Positions 29,161 to 38,136 are shown, counted from the stretch's first letter. The stretch: 64,000 bases of DNA from Sphingobium chungbukense (GCF_001005725.1 NZ_LBIC01000021.1:1-64000), one strand, 5' to 3'. A program made the numbers and translations. The notes: generated from the letters alone by a model not told the origin.

Positions 29161-29763
29161 TCAGAGACCGAAGTGCACCTTAAGCAGCGGCTCCAGCGCG
29201 CCCCAAGCTCCAGCAGCCCCTTGGACGGCGGCCGCCCCTGCCTGGGCAGCGCCAAATATCGCCTTGATCGTTCCCAGCTTCCGCCCCTCTGGTTTCGCAT
29301 TGGCCTGCTGTGACAGCGCCGCAATCAGATCCAAAAGCTCATTTCTCGCGGCAATGTCCGCCGCCTCATCGTGCAACACAGCGTTCGTCATGGCAGACAA
29401 GGCATCAGCAAGAGCGACATTCCCCTGCTCAACCATGGTTTTCATTTCGACCTGAATGTCCTTGGCTGATCCAAGGTTCAGGACACCGACGTTGCTATTC
29501 GAAATGCTGACGTTCTGATTGTTGTAGTGGATAGGCGGGATGGGAGCCGGAGGTATCGGCGTGATGTTCGGCGCCATGCCGGTGAGCCCGGCCATCTCGT
29601 GCTCGGCCTGGTTCATCAATGTCATGCTTTGAGCAAACACCATGTATCGGCTCTGCTGCCAACGATGGTCGCAATCGATGCAAACGGGGACCGCACCTAG
29701 TTGCACGATAGCTGGCTTACCGCATTGCCCACAGGGGACAGGCTGATTCTGGCTTTCTGACAT
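29161..29763 (-). CDS. zinc-ribbon protein with Asn/Ser/Val repeat strand
   Basis: The 200-aa protein begins with a four-Cys zinc ribbon, C11-x2-C14 and C28-x2-C31 (CGQC, CIDC). A Pro-rich linker (PPAPIPPI) leads to YNNQNVSISNSNVGVLNLG (residues 80-98), a motif that looks like a short beta-strand repeat. Helices follow (EMKTMVEQGNVALADALSAM), then an Ala/Gly-rich tail (AAQAGAAAVQGAAGAWGA). I know no function. It lies downstream of the 1499-aa gene on the same strand, after a 47-bp gap, so it may be the last gene of that operon. Confidence 0.75.
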   Translation of the reverse strand: MSESQNQPVPCGQCGKPAIVQLGAVPVCIDCDHRWQQSRYMVFAQSMTLMNQAEHEMAGLTGMAPNITPIPPAPIPPIHYNNQNVSISNSNVGVLNLGSAKDIQVEMKTMVEQGNVALADALSAMTNAVLHDEAADIAARNELLDLIAALSQQANAKPEGRKLGTIKAIFGAAQAGAAAVQGAAGAWGALEPLLKVHFGL

Positions 29764-29810
29764 CGCCCGAGAATATCAGCGCCGCATTTTAAGCCAAGAC
29801 CACTGTAGCA

Positions 29811-32800
29811 CTACAGACCGAGAGCCGCCCTTGCCCGCTCCCGCGCAGAGCGCAAAATCTTTGTGACCTCCTTTTTGCGTTCCGTCTGATCCATCGCCAT
29901 CCAGTCGGGAGAGGCTGTCAATTCGCCAATCTCGCCATAAGCGATCGACCCCGCGAGCGCGCGATACTCGCCATATTCCTTGCCCGTCAGGCGGCGAACC
30001 TCACCGCTGGAAGTCTTCACGTCCCGCAGCGGCTCGCTGATGTTCACGCGCGCCTGTAGCAGCGCTTTGTTCACAGGATCATTTTTTGCGGTCGAAACCC
30101 ATACCGGGGAAAAGATGTCGGGCCCTACGCCCCCCTCTCCAGTGACGGGCGCGCCCCAAACATCCCGCCTCTCTGGCAGTGTCGTGGAAATGCCCGGAAT
30201 GCGGGCCTTGGCCGCATCCAGAATGTCTTCCGCTTCCCGCATCGTGGGGTCTACCGTTCGCGCCACCTGGGCGATGCCAGCGGGGACAGCAGCCGACCCG
30301 GCCAGCCTACGCGCGAAACCCTCGCCGTAGCGCATGGGATCATTCACGGCCTCTATCAGGTCGCCCATCCCGGAAAGCCAGGTCTTTGAGGACAGGTTTT
30401 GCATGATGCTCGCCGTCATGAGCAGCGCGCCCTTATCCTTCTGCTTATCGGTCATGTAATCCTGAAGATCGACCATCCCGGCAGCAACGCCTAGCGTTGT
30501 CGCAAACGGATCGAGCCGCTGGTAGCTAATATATTTGTCGCCAATCTTGATGGAGTAAGGTTGCCAGCCATCAGCGCGCAGCAGCGCCCTGGCCCCCGGA
30601 TCGGCTGGCCCGGCCCCGGTCACATATCCATTTGCCGCCAGTTCGGTAACGAGTGCGCCCACGCCAGTTCCGACCATAGCCCGCGCTACAGCGAGATCCC
30701 TGCGCGCTCCCCCGGCTCGAAAATCGGCCCGCCAGCTATCGACCAGCGGCGCGGCCGGCGAGCGCTCCAATGAGAATTTCAGCAGATTGGTGGGGGTGCG
30801 GATGAACGGCAGGACGAACTTCGCGCCCGGCATCCATTGCGTGAACTGCGATATGCCACGCGCCGCAGGACCAAGCGGACGCTGGAAGGTGACATAGCGC
30901 CCATAGTCGAACGCCTGATCCAGCATCTTCTCGGTAGGGTTGGCGAGCAATTCCCCAGCCCTTTTCCGCGCGGCTTCGCCGGTCAGCCGTTCCTTGCCCG
31001 CTTGGCGAACGGCAAGGCCAGCCAGTTCCATGCGGCGGGCCATCGCCTTGAAGAGTTCGTCTTCCGCCGAGAGCAGCCGCGTAGGGAGCCTGATGATCTC
31101 GCCCTTGCGCCCTGAAATGGCATCCTGCGACCGGGCTTCCACCTTGTTGGCAAAGTCCGATGCATCGCCAGTGCGGAATGTGCGCACCGCTTGGGCCAGC
31201 CCCTCACGGGCACCTTGGAGAAGCCCAACTGACCGTGCCCCCAATTCCGAGAACATCACGCGGTCAGCACTGGCGTTCGGCGCGACGGCACGGCGGCCGA
31301 GGCCGATCATTGCCGCCGCCCCATGCTCAGGAATCTGCGCAAGTGCTGTCATGGTGTTCGACAGCATGTTGACGACATGGGTTTGCGGCCCCGACAGCAG
31401 CGAGTTCACCCAATACTCATTGATCTTGTCGAGCCACTTTGGCTTAAGGGCCTGCGCCGCGATCTTGTTGAGCCGCTGGGGCGTGTCGGCATTGTCCAAG
31501 ATGATGTCCGCCGCCTTCTTCAGGCGGTCCCGGCCCCCAGCCCCTTCAGAGAGCGCCGCCAGCACATCACCTCTCACGTTCCGACCATCGGCCACCATGC
31601 GGAACTGCGCGAGCGTCCGCCCCGCTTCCGCCGTTGCTCCGGCAATCTGCTCTTGGATAGCGACATGGCGGACCCACGCCTGCCGGAATGCCGCAAGCGC
31701 CTCTTCGCCCGGATCGTCCATGCGCTGGATGCGCCGCGCCATGTTCACAAGCTCGTTGCCCGACTTGGCGAGGATTTGACGCGCGGCCAGCGCTTCCTCT
31801 GCGTTGAACGCCTGCCCCTTGCGCCGAGACAAGAGCTGATCGGGCGTCATGCCCAGTTCATTGGCAAGGCTCTGCGTCTCTGCCTGAGTGATGCGACCGC
31901 GCCGGGCAGCGTCGAATCCGCCCGTCATCCGGTCAGCCTGGCTCAATGCCCGCTGGATCGATTGTGGGCTGTCCAGCTTCGACAGGCGGATGTTGCCCGC
32001 GAAGTCCGGTGCCTGGTCTCCCCACTCCTCATAGGCCGACAGCGGCGGCTGATTAGCCTCCAGATCATCCATGCTGACGGGCTGACCGCGATCCTCTGCC
32101 AGAGGCGCGCCCTGATCCCGTGCCCGCTCGACCGCGAACCGCCGATCGCGTGCCGCGTTAAAGGCATCCACCTCTGCCAGATCGTCAGGATGGAACGACC
32201 GATTGACGCCCCGGTTCGTATTATCGACGGCACCAAGAAATTCCCGAATGGTTGGGCGCTCCGCATGATCGGGGAAGTATCCCGACCGCCACGCGAGGTC
32301 CGCCGCCTGATCGAGCGTCATCCCATTGTCATTGTCCACCAGCTTGCCGAAGCGCTGTTCCCCGCGCGCAAAGTCCAGATCGCGGCCCGCATTGTCACTG
32401 ATCCCCATGGCCCGCAGTTCGCCGCCCTGATCGATGACGCCGCCCTGAGTGCGAAGGAATGTGACAAGATCAGCAGGACCGCGCTTTGGCAATTCACGGG
32501 TCGGATCATCACCACGCGGCAGCATCCGGCTTTCCAGCGCCGCCGCCTCATTCGGCGCTTTGATGGTGGGATATAGCCCGGCACCGATCGATGCGGCCTC
32601 TTCCTGGCTCGCAACCACGTTGGAAGGCAGAGGCAGAACATCGGTGGGGCTGACCCGCTCCGCCTGAGCCATGCGCTCCATATCAGTCGCGGGGTCTAGC
32701 ATAGGCCGAGCGCGGCTATTGACGTCGATCCGATCCAGCACGCGCGGCGACGAGATCGACGGGAGCGGCTCGGTGGCTTCGTTCGCCATGTCGATGGTGA

Positions 32801-34310
32801 AGCCCGGAGGCGGAGCGTCCACAGCGCGAGCAGAAGCCGCGCTGATCGCCTCATCCACGCCGACGCCCGGAGCCTCATCTAGGACAGTTTCAGCAGCCTT
32901 GCGCCCCTTGATCCGATCGATGGCCGAACGGCCTACAGGTCCGAGCGTCTGGGCCAGCGCCGCCGAACCATAGCCCAACGCACCGCCAGCCAGCGCTCCG
33001 ACAGCAGCACTTGGCGTGCGGTCCAGCGCATCACCCTCGCCCGCACCGAACCCAGCTAGACCGCCTTCGACCGAGCCGGCCATGCCAAGCCGCATCCGCA
33101 CCGCCGTTTGCGCCGCCTTTTCCGCTGCGAAGCGCGATCCCCCGGCTTGCAGCACCTTTCGGGCCGCCGCCAATCCCACGCCCTCCGCAGTTGCACCGGG
33201 AAGGATGATGCCGCTGGCAAGCTGTCCACCAAAGCGGGCATAGGGATGGTTCGCATCGTCATAGTCGAGGATGCTGCGATTCTGGTCGATGTTGTTCCAG
33301 AGAATGTCTCCGAAGCGCCGGTCGCTGCTCCAGACATTCTCCCGGCCTGGCGTCAGGCCGATCGTATCGATCACCGCGCCCATCTCGTCCAGCATGTTGA
33401 TGGGGTCGGCAGCACCACGCACGGCTGCGCCCACCATGCCATCGCCGGGATCGGTCAGAAGCCGCGGCGGCTCCTGATAGCGGATCGTCGGATCAGCCCC
33501 GCGCTTCGCGCGCTCGACATAAGCCTTGCGGGTCGCGTCGGCGTCGATGATGAAGCCATTGTCCTTCGCATAAGCCAGCAGATCGTCAGCCGTGGACGCG
33601 GGGTCCGTCCATATCTTCTGATAGCCTTCCGCAATCTCTGGCCGCAGCCCTTGGAACGGCGTCGGCTCATCCGCGAACACGGCGATGCTATTGCCATACT
33701 CCCCCTCTTCCGGTTTCGCCCACGGGTCGGGATCGCCCTTGCGGAAAGTCGCGGGGTCTTGGAACTGCCCGGCGAACGCGCCGCGCCGGTTCAGGCGCGC
33801 AAGGCGCTCAGCCTCCATGTAATCGGTCAGACGCGGGTCGCCCTTCAGATATTGCGGAGTTGCCAATCCCATGCCCTGGTCCAACATCCCCTGACCGGCG
33901 TCATTCCCGCCGCTTTGCAGAGACACGACAGGTCGGCCATAGGTCGTCTTTCCAGTGGCCGTCACGGTTGCATCTGGACGCAGGAAGGGGATCAACGCTT
34001 CGCGGGATTGCTGACCCAGCGGAACCAGCTTGCCACCCCGCATCCCCTGCTGATCCAACTCGAACGCATCAACGCCGTAGAGGCGGCCATTTTGCCCCGT
34101 GTTCAGACGGAATGTGTCTCCGTCATGTGCCTCCCCCGTCGCAGCGAGCGGGCCGGATGGGCGCTTCTCTATAGTTGCATCCCTGTCCCACCAGCGCTCC
34201 TTCCGCGCCTTCGCCTTTGGCTGCTCAACAGTCTGGTCCTGATCCCACCAATTGCCCGCAGGCTGGGCGGAGGCGTTGACCGTTTCGTCCTGATCCCACC
34301 AGTTCGCCAT
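29811..34310 (-). CDS. giant phage ejection-type protein with SNase domain
   Basis: The 1499-aa protein is the largest in the window. Three WWD(Q/R)D units (residues 4-8, 21-25, 40-44) open it. A staphylococcal-nuclease domain follows (about 55-185): DGDTF at 63-67, R76 and D81/E84 in RLYGVDAFE, and Y124-G-R126. These match SNase D19/D21, R35, D40, E43 and R87 in identity and spacing, so catalysis looks possible. Long helical and Gly/Ala-rich stretches fill the middle. The second half has LLSGPQTHVVNMLSNTMTAL (about 965-985) and PFIRTPTNLLKF (about 1150-1165), hallmarks I associate with phage large internal or polyvalent proteins. By family analogy it would be packaged and injected, forming part of a DNA-transfer channel like T7 gp16 or P22 gp16. 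It overlaps the preceding gene by one base. Confidence 0.85.
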   Translation of the reverse strand: MANWWDQDETVNASAQPAGNWWDQDQTVEQPKAKARKERWWDRDATIEKRPSGPLAATGEAHDGDTFRLNTGQNGRLYGVDAFELDQQGMRGGKLVPLGQQSREALIPFLRPDATVTATGKTTYGRPVVSLQSGGNDAGQGMLDQGMGLATPQYLKGDPRLTDYMEAERLARLNRRGAFAGQFQDPATFRKGDPDPWAKPEEGEYGNSIAVFADEPTPFQGLRPEIAEGYQKIWTDPASTADDLLAYAKDNGFIIDADATRKAYVERAKRGADPTIRYQEPPRLLTDPGDGMVGAAVRGAADPINMLDEMGAVIDTIGLTPGRENVWSSDRRFGDILWNNIDQNRSILDYDDANHPYARFGGQLASGIILPGATAEGVGLAAARKVLQAGGSRFAAEKAAQTAVRMRLGMAGSVEGGLAGFGAGEGDALDRTPSAAVGALAGGALGYGSAALAQTLGPVGRSAIDRIKGRKAAETVLDEAPGVGVDEAISAASARAVDAPPPGFTIDMANEATEPLPSISSPRVLDRIDVNSRARPMLDPATDMERMAQAERVSPTDVLPLPSNVVASQEEAASIGAGLYPTIKAPNEAAALESRMLPRGDDPTRELPKRGPADLVTFLRTQGGVIDQGGELRAMGISDNAGRDLDFARGEQRFGKLVDNDNGMTLDQAADLAWRSGYFPDHAERPTIREFLGAVDNTNRGVNRSFHPDDLAEVDAFNAARDRRFAVERARDQGAPLAEDRGQPVSMDDLEANQPPLSAYEEWGDQAPDFAGNIRLSKLDSPQSIQRALSQADRMTGGFDAARRGRITQAETQSLANELGMTPDQLLSRRKGQAFNAEEALAARQILAKSGNELVNMARRIQRMDDPGEEALAAFRQAWVRHVAIQEQIAGATAEAGRTLAQFRMVADGRNVRGDVLAALSEGAGGRDRLKKAADIILDNADTPQRLNKIAAQALKPKWLDKINEYWVNSLLSGPQTHVVNMLSNTMTALAQIPEHGAAAMIGLGRRAVAPNASADRVMFSELGARSVGLLQGAREGLAQAVRTFRTGDASDFANKVEARSQDAISGRKGEIIRLPTRLLSAEDELFKAMARRMELAGLAVRQAGKERLTGEAARKRAGELLANPTEKMLDQAFDYGRYVTFQRPLGPAARGISQFTQWMPGAKFVLPFIRTPTNLLKFSLERSPAAPLVDSWRADFRAGGARRDLAVARAMVGTGVGALVTELAANGYVTGAGPADPGARALLRADGWQPYSIKIGDKYISYQRLDPFATTLGVAAGMVDLQDYMTDKQKDKGALLMTASIMQNLSSKTWLSGMGDLIEAVNDPMRYGEGFARRLAGSAAVPAGIAQVARTVDPTMREAEDILDAAKARIPGISTTLPERRDVWGAPVTGEGGVGPDIFSPVWVSTAKNDPVNKALLQARVNISEPLRDVKTSSGEVRRLTGKEYGEYRALAGSIAYGEIGELTASPDWMAMDQTERKKEVTKILRSARERARAALGL

Positions 34311-35611
34311 TAGTTCTTCCTGTTGATGGAGCCATCAGGAGCGCGATACAGCGCGCCCTTGGGCAGCTTGTCGCGGTCAGCGGCGCTACGGATGGTGGGG
34401 ATGTTCTCTGGCACCCCAGCCTTCTTCCGCCTGCCACCATTGTCCACGGCATAGCGTCGATCAGACGACGCCATATTCTGACCGCGCTGGCGATCAGACG
34501 AGGCAAGGTCTTGCCCCCTCCGCCCTCTGGCATCGGTCAGGTCCTGCCCCCGCGCCACGAGGCCGCGCCGGGCATTCCGATCCGCAATCAGGCTGTCCGT
34601 GTTGCGATCGGCACGAGCATTGTCAGCCTCATCGTCTGCGATGTCATGCGCCAAGCGCTGGTCTGCACGTTCATCATTAAACGCCTGCATCGCCGTCATG
34701 CCCATGCGTTGGTGGGTTTCCGCCAAGGCGGGGTCCCATTGCTCAGGCAAGCCCGTAACGCCGCGTGATCCGAGATAATTCCGAATTTCAGAATATACCC
34801 GCTGCTGATCGGCCTCCGGCGCAGCGCGCACCGCCCCTATAACTCGGCTTTCCAACGCCACTTGTTCGGTGATTGCCTTATAGGCGGCCGTGCGCTGGTC
34901 GGCCTCCATCTCAGCGAGGGAAAATGCCAGTTTTGGATTGATCCGCTGGAGTCTGCGCAGTCCTGCAGGATTGAGTGACAAGCCACCGATCGGGGAAGTT
35001 GCGCCACTCACTGGCGGTTCCAATCCCGCATCGGCGGGGATCAGGCTCTCCGCCTCTGCCGTGTGTTGCGGCTCATCTGCGACAGATGGCGTAGTGGGAA
35101 TAGCAGGATCGGAAACCGGGGGCGCGGCAGGCATAGGAGGAGGAGGTGACGGCGCGCCATCGCCAATCTCCACGATCCCGTGCCGCTTCCTCCACTGGTT
35201 GTAGCCCTGCTCGCCCATGGACGCGATCATGACCTTGCGTCCATAGGGATCGATCGTGTGCGCCTGAGGCTCACTAGGCGGAGCAAGGGCTAGCTGGGCC
35301 AGCGTTCCCCGCTGCGGTTCGGGCGTTGCCCGGACGCCAGACAATTGCGACAGCCGGCCAAACTGCGCCGAAGCCGAGCGCTTGCCGTCCACTGGAATAG
35401 AGGGCGCGGATGCCTGCACAGGGGCAGGCGTTGCCGCGTCCGCAATGGCCTGGCGCTCCTCGATTGCCCAAGCCCGGTCTTCATCTTCCTGCCGCATCTT
35501 CCGCGCCTGCATCAGATCCGCAATACGGCGCTGTTTCGCGCCGACATAGAGGTCCGCGATAGATGGTCCATCATTGATGCTGGACAGGATTGCCCAAGGA
35601 TTGCTCGCCAT
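34310..35611 (-). CDS. phage virion-associated protein with C-terminal RGQ repeats
   Basis: The 433-aa protein starts at ATG 35611, one base after the previous stop, with GGGGGG upstream; an in-frame ATG at 35641 is less likely. It has an N-terminal helix (AILSSINDGPSIADLYVGAK), a Pro/Ala-rich linker (about 130-200) and a helical central part. A degenerate repeat of RGQDLTDARG, RGQDLASSDRQ and RGQNMASSDRR runs near the C-terminus. Between a DNA-transfer protein and the giant SNase protein, it sits where P22 gp20-like or T7 gp15-like ejection proteins sit (inference from order). No known domain was recognised. Confidence 0.75.
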   Translation of the reverse strand: MASNPWAILSSINDGPSIADLYVGAKQRRIADLMQARKMRQEDEDRAWAIEERQAIADAATPAPVQASAPSIPVDGKRSASAQFGRLSQLSGVRATPEPQRGTLAQLALAPPSEPQAHTIDPYGRKVMIASMGEQGYNQWRKRHGIVEIGDGAPSPPPPMPAAPPVSDPAIPTTPSVADEPQHTAEAESLIPADAGLEPPVSGATSPIGGLSLNPAGLRRLQRINPKLAFSLAEMEADQRTAAYKAITEQVALESRVIGAVRAAPEADQQRVYSEIRNYLGSRGVTGLPEQWDPALAETHQRMGMTAMQAFNDERADQRLAHDIADDEADNARADRNTDSLIADRNARRGLVARGQDLTDARGRRGQDLASSDRQRGQNMASSDRRYAVDNGGRRKKAGVPENIPTIRSAADRDKLPKGALYRAPDGSINRKN

Positions 35612-35612
35612 T

Positions 35613-36335
35613 TCAGTATATCCCCCCAAGATCGCCACCATAGGAGCCGGAGCCTCCGATCTTTGGCCCGCTCATGTTGAAGTAGAGGTCAGACAGGCTT
35701 CGCAAGCCTCCGGCGATTGCCTTGCCGGTGTTGGCATAGGATGACGCGCGGGCATTCCCCGCAGCCATCGCCGTCTGCGCTTGGGTCTGTCCGTTTGCAC
35801 CATAGGCCGCCGCAATCGTTCCAGCAGCTTGGGCCCCCGCCGCCGCCGTCGAACCCGTCGCTGACTGGCCAACCCCGGCAAGCGCGGCGAGCCGATTGGC
35901 ATAGGTGTCATAGGTGGATGCCGCCAAGCCTTGGGCGTACCGGATGCGGGCCTTGTCCGCCCCGCCGCTATTTAGAGCCCCGCGCGCTGCGTTCTGGCGG
36001 TCGATAGCCTTTAGGCCTTCATCCATCTGGAAGCGGTAACCCGGAGTTGCTTCCAGCATCGCGGTAGGATCGCCCTTGCTTGGCCCGACCCCGTAGAACC
36101 CTGCCAACGTATCCAGTGCCTTGTAGCCCGTCTCGCGATAAGGAGCATAATCAGCACGGGTCTGGTCATACTGGCGCCGACTCTCCTCAATCTGAAGCTG
36201 TGTCGCACGCTCTGAGGCATCAGCCGCTTGCTGCGCGGCCTTGCCCTGAGCCTTGGCGGCGCTTTTCCCTGCGGAGACTTGTGCGGCGGTCCCACCGATC
36301 GTGGCGACTGCGCCAATGGCTGCTGCTGCTACCAT
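35613..36335 (-). CDS. phage DNA-transfer (ejection) protein
   Basis: The 240-aa product starts at ATG 36335, sharing a base with the upstream stop (TAATG). An N-terminal hydrophobic Ala/Gly stretch (MVAAAAIGAVATIGGTAAQV) could cross a membrane. A coiled coil follows (AAQQAADASERATQLQIEES), then the typical YDQTRADYAPYRETGYKALD and TPGYRFQMDEGLKAIDR segments that I recognise from phage DNA-transfer proteins of podovirus-like genomes. Gly/Ser/Ala-rich ends are typical of small virion proteins. Ejected proteins of this group help DNA cross the cell envelope. Confidence 0.8.
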   Translation of the reverse strand: MVAAAAIGAVATIGGTAAQVSAGKSAAKAQGKAAQQAADASERATQLQIEESRRQYDQTRADYAPYRETGYKALDTLAGFYGVGPSKGDPTAMLEATPGYRFQMDEGLKAIDRQNAARGALNSGGADKARIRYAQGLAASTYDTYANRLAALAGVGQSATGSTAAAGAQAAGTIAAAYGANGQTQAQTAMAAGNARASSYANTGKAIAGGLRSLSDLYFNMSGPKIGGSGSYGGDLGGIY

Positions 36336-36817
36336 TATGCCGCCTCCCGCGCTGCGTCCGCAGCGCCACCAAGCCAAGCGGTGTAATAGACCTCGCAGCG
36401 TTCATAGCCGCGCCGTTCGAAAAGGAATGACGCATCCTTGTGGCACTTGCTGCCCACGAACATGCGCTGCACCCCGCGCCGCTTCGCCTCTTTCTCAACG
36501 GCATCGAACAGGATGAACCCGGCGCGACCGCCCCGATGGCTGGGATGAACCCAAAAGATGTCCATGGTGAGCGTCAGGCATGTGCGATAGTGAAGCCCTG
36601 GCGCGACGAAGCCGACGAAATAGCCGACGAGCTTGCCCAGATCGCGCAGCGTCACGAGCATGACGCCGCCAGCAGCATCGCGCCTCAAATATTCCTCATA
36701 TTGTGGATCGAGCGGCACCTGATCCTGATTGAGCGCCAGTTCCTTATAATGCTCAGGGAACAGCGGCATCAGTTCGCCCAGGCGCTCGCTCAGGCTTTCA
36801 ACCTGTGCGGTAATCAT
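36335..36817 (-). CDS. GNAT-fold acetyltransferase-like phage protein
   Basis: The 160-aa protein has a GNAT fold: a central strand TLTMDIFWVHPSHRGGRAG includes the acetyl-CoA loop R-G-G-R-A-G (about residues 95-100), then helix FILFDAVEKEAKRRGVQRMF and FLFERRGYERCEVYY. GNAT-like genes of this sort occur in virion gene clusters, often beside internal proteins. Substrate unknown. I prefer ATG 36817, overlapping the upstream TGA; a GTG at 36820 is possible. Confidence 0.82.
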   Translation of the reverse strand: MITAQVESLSERLGELMPLFPEHYKELALNQDQVPLDPQYEEYLRRDAAGGVMLVTLRDLGKLVGYFVGFVAPGLHYRTCLTLTMDIFWVHPSHRGGRAGFILFDAVEKEAKRRGVQRMFVGSKCHKDASFLFERRGYERCEVYYTAWLGGAADAAREAA

Positions 36818-37359
36818 CACGCCAACCTCATGTCGATGACGAGGGCAATGCGCTCGTCGTTGCTGTTGTTGATGACCTCGTGTTCGGCCCGGTTGTTGAT
36901 CCAGTAGGCATCCCCGCTGGCGAAGTTGACCGTCTCATCCCCAATCCTGAACAGCGCGCCCGGATGGCTTTGCAGGGCGACTTGATAGCGCTGGTAGAAT
37001 GTGGCGGGCGCTCCCTCGTCCACATGCGGCGCGATCCGTGCGCCGGGGGCCAGTCTCGAAATGATGACGCGACCGAGCTGGGAAGCTTCCGTGAGGCGCA
37101 TCAGGTCGAAGATCAGCGGGCGCAGTTGCGGCAGTTCCGACCACGCCGGGAAAGGCTGGGTCTGAATGTCGTCAACGATATCGAGCGGATCGGCAGGTAT
37201 CGAGTTGAAGAACACGAGTATGTCATCAGCCTGCGAATGCGGGCTTTGCGGATGGGCGGTGCGGAGAGTGTCTGCGTTCCACAGGCCCGGTTTTGCAGCC
37301 AGCGCGGTCAGCACCGGCACGACATTGACGCCGGAAGCGATGCGAAGGAAATTCCTCAT
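36817..37359 (-). CDS. aspartyl/asparaginyl beta-hydroxylase-like protein
   Basis: The 180-aa protein has a 2-oxoglutarate/Fe(II) oxygenase core of the AspH type: H112 and D114 in PHVDEG, H160 in NNRAEHEVIN, and R170 in NDERIALVID for 2-oxoglutarate. All metal and cosubstrate residues are present. Such genes occur in phage structural clusters and may hydroxylate a virion or host protein, but the target is not known. It overlaps both neighbours by three to four bases, so it is co-translated with the RHH-like gene and the GNAT. Confidence 0.85.
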   Translation of the reverse strand: MRNFLRIASGVNVVPVLTALAAKPGLWNADTLRTAHPQSPHSQADDILVFFNSIPADPLDIVDDIQTQPFPAWSELPQLRPLIFDLMRLTEASQLGRVIISRLAPGARIAPHVDEGAPATFYQRYQVALQSHPGALFRIGDETVNFASGDAYWINNRAEHEVINNSNDERIALVIDMRLA

Positions 37360-37946
37360 CCCTGCACCTCTTCGGCGTTGGGGCCTGCCGCTATGGTTTC
37401 TACGAGCGACCGGGCCGCTTCCACCATCGACGGTCTCGCTTTGCTGATGACCTTTTCGAGTTCGGCGGAAACATCGGATGCGCCGCGATCCAATGCCAGA
37501 TCGTAGCGCGCGATAGAGTGAATCTGGAGTGCGTCGGCAAAGGCGTGATCGCCCATGGCGCGAGCCGCGTCGGAACGAAGCAAAAGGCCAGCAGCCAAGT
37601 TGGCCTGTGCGTTGCCGTCACCGCATTCAGCAGCGAGGCGCATCAGGGTCATGGCTGCGCCGAAAAGCTCGAACCGCTGACAAGTATTTATCTCCTCATC
37701 GATTTTCTCAGCCAGGCGGCAGGCCATTTCCATCATGGCCCCGTCATCGCCGTGGGCAGACCGGAAAAGCAGCGTGTCGTCCCCCGCTTCTTGAGCGGGC
37801 ACGGTCCAGCGCTTGCGGCGTTCGTCGTCCTGGCGGACCAGGCCGCGCAGATAATCGGCTTGAGTTACGCCGGATCGCTCAGCATTGGCGCGGATGACTT
37901 CGATCAGGTCTTGCGGATAGCGGACATGGATTGGTTCTGAGGGCAT
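37356..37946 (-). CDS. unknown protein with RHH-like N-terminus
   Basis: The 196-aa protein leads the virion operon. The first 45 residues (EPIHVRYPQDLIEVIRANAE, then SGVTQADYLRGLVRQ) look like a ribbon-helix-helix or small-CopG motif. The rest is helical, with RLAAECGDGNAQANLAAGLL resembling a Sel1/TPR repeat. It could regulate the operon or be a virion-assembly factor. It overlaps the hydroxylase start (ATGA). The 190 bp to its right separate it from a divergent gene and should hold both promoters. Confidence 0.65.
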   Translation of the reverse strand: MPSEPIHVRYPQDLIEVIRANAERSGVTQADYLRGLVRQDDERRKRWTVPAQEAGDDTLLFRSAHGDDGAMMEMACRLAEKIDEEINTCQRFELFGAAMTLMRLAAECGDGNAQANLAAGLLLRSDAARAMGDHAFADALQIHSIARYDLALDRGASDVSAELEKVISKARPSMVEAARSLVETIAAGPNAEEVQG

Positions 37947-38136
37947 GAAGGCAAATCCCGTTGGGAAACTGGGACGTTGCCTTCGCCATGCCTGTCCGTC
38001 ATTCAGGCGCGCCGGGTGACCAGCGCTTTGACCATTCCGGTATGCCAGAACTACAAAGCGCGGTCCACCCCCTGTCTATGATTAAGGACACACGCAAGCG
38101 CCTGTTCCCAAACAACCATTTGCTTAGGATGACCCG

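Noticed and set aside
37521..37940. Plus-strand frame opposite the RHH-like gene
   Set aside because: The minus-strand gene is coupled to the hydroxylase by ATGA; the plus frame has no start signal or family match.
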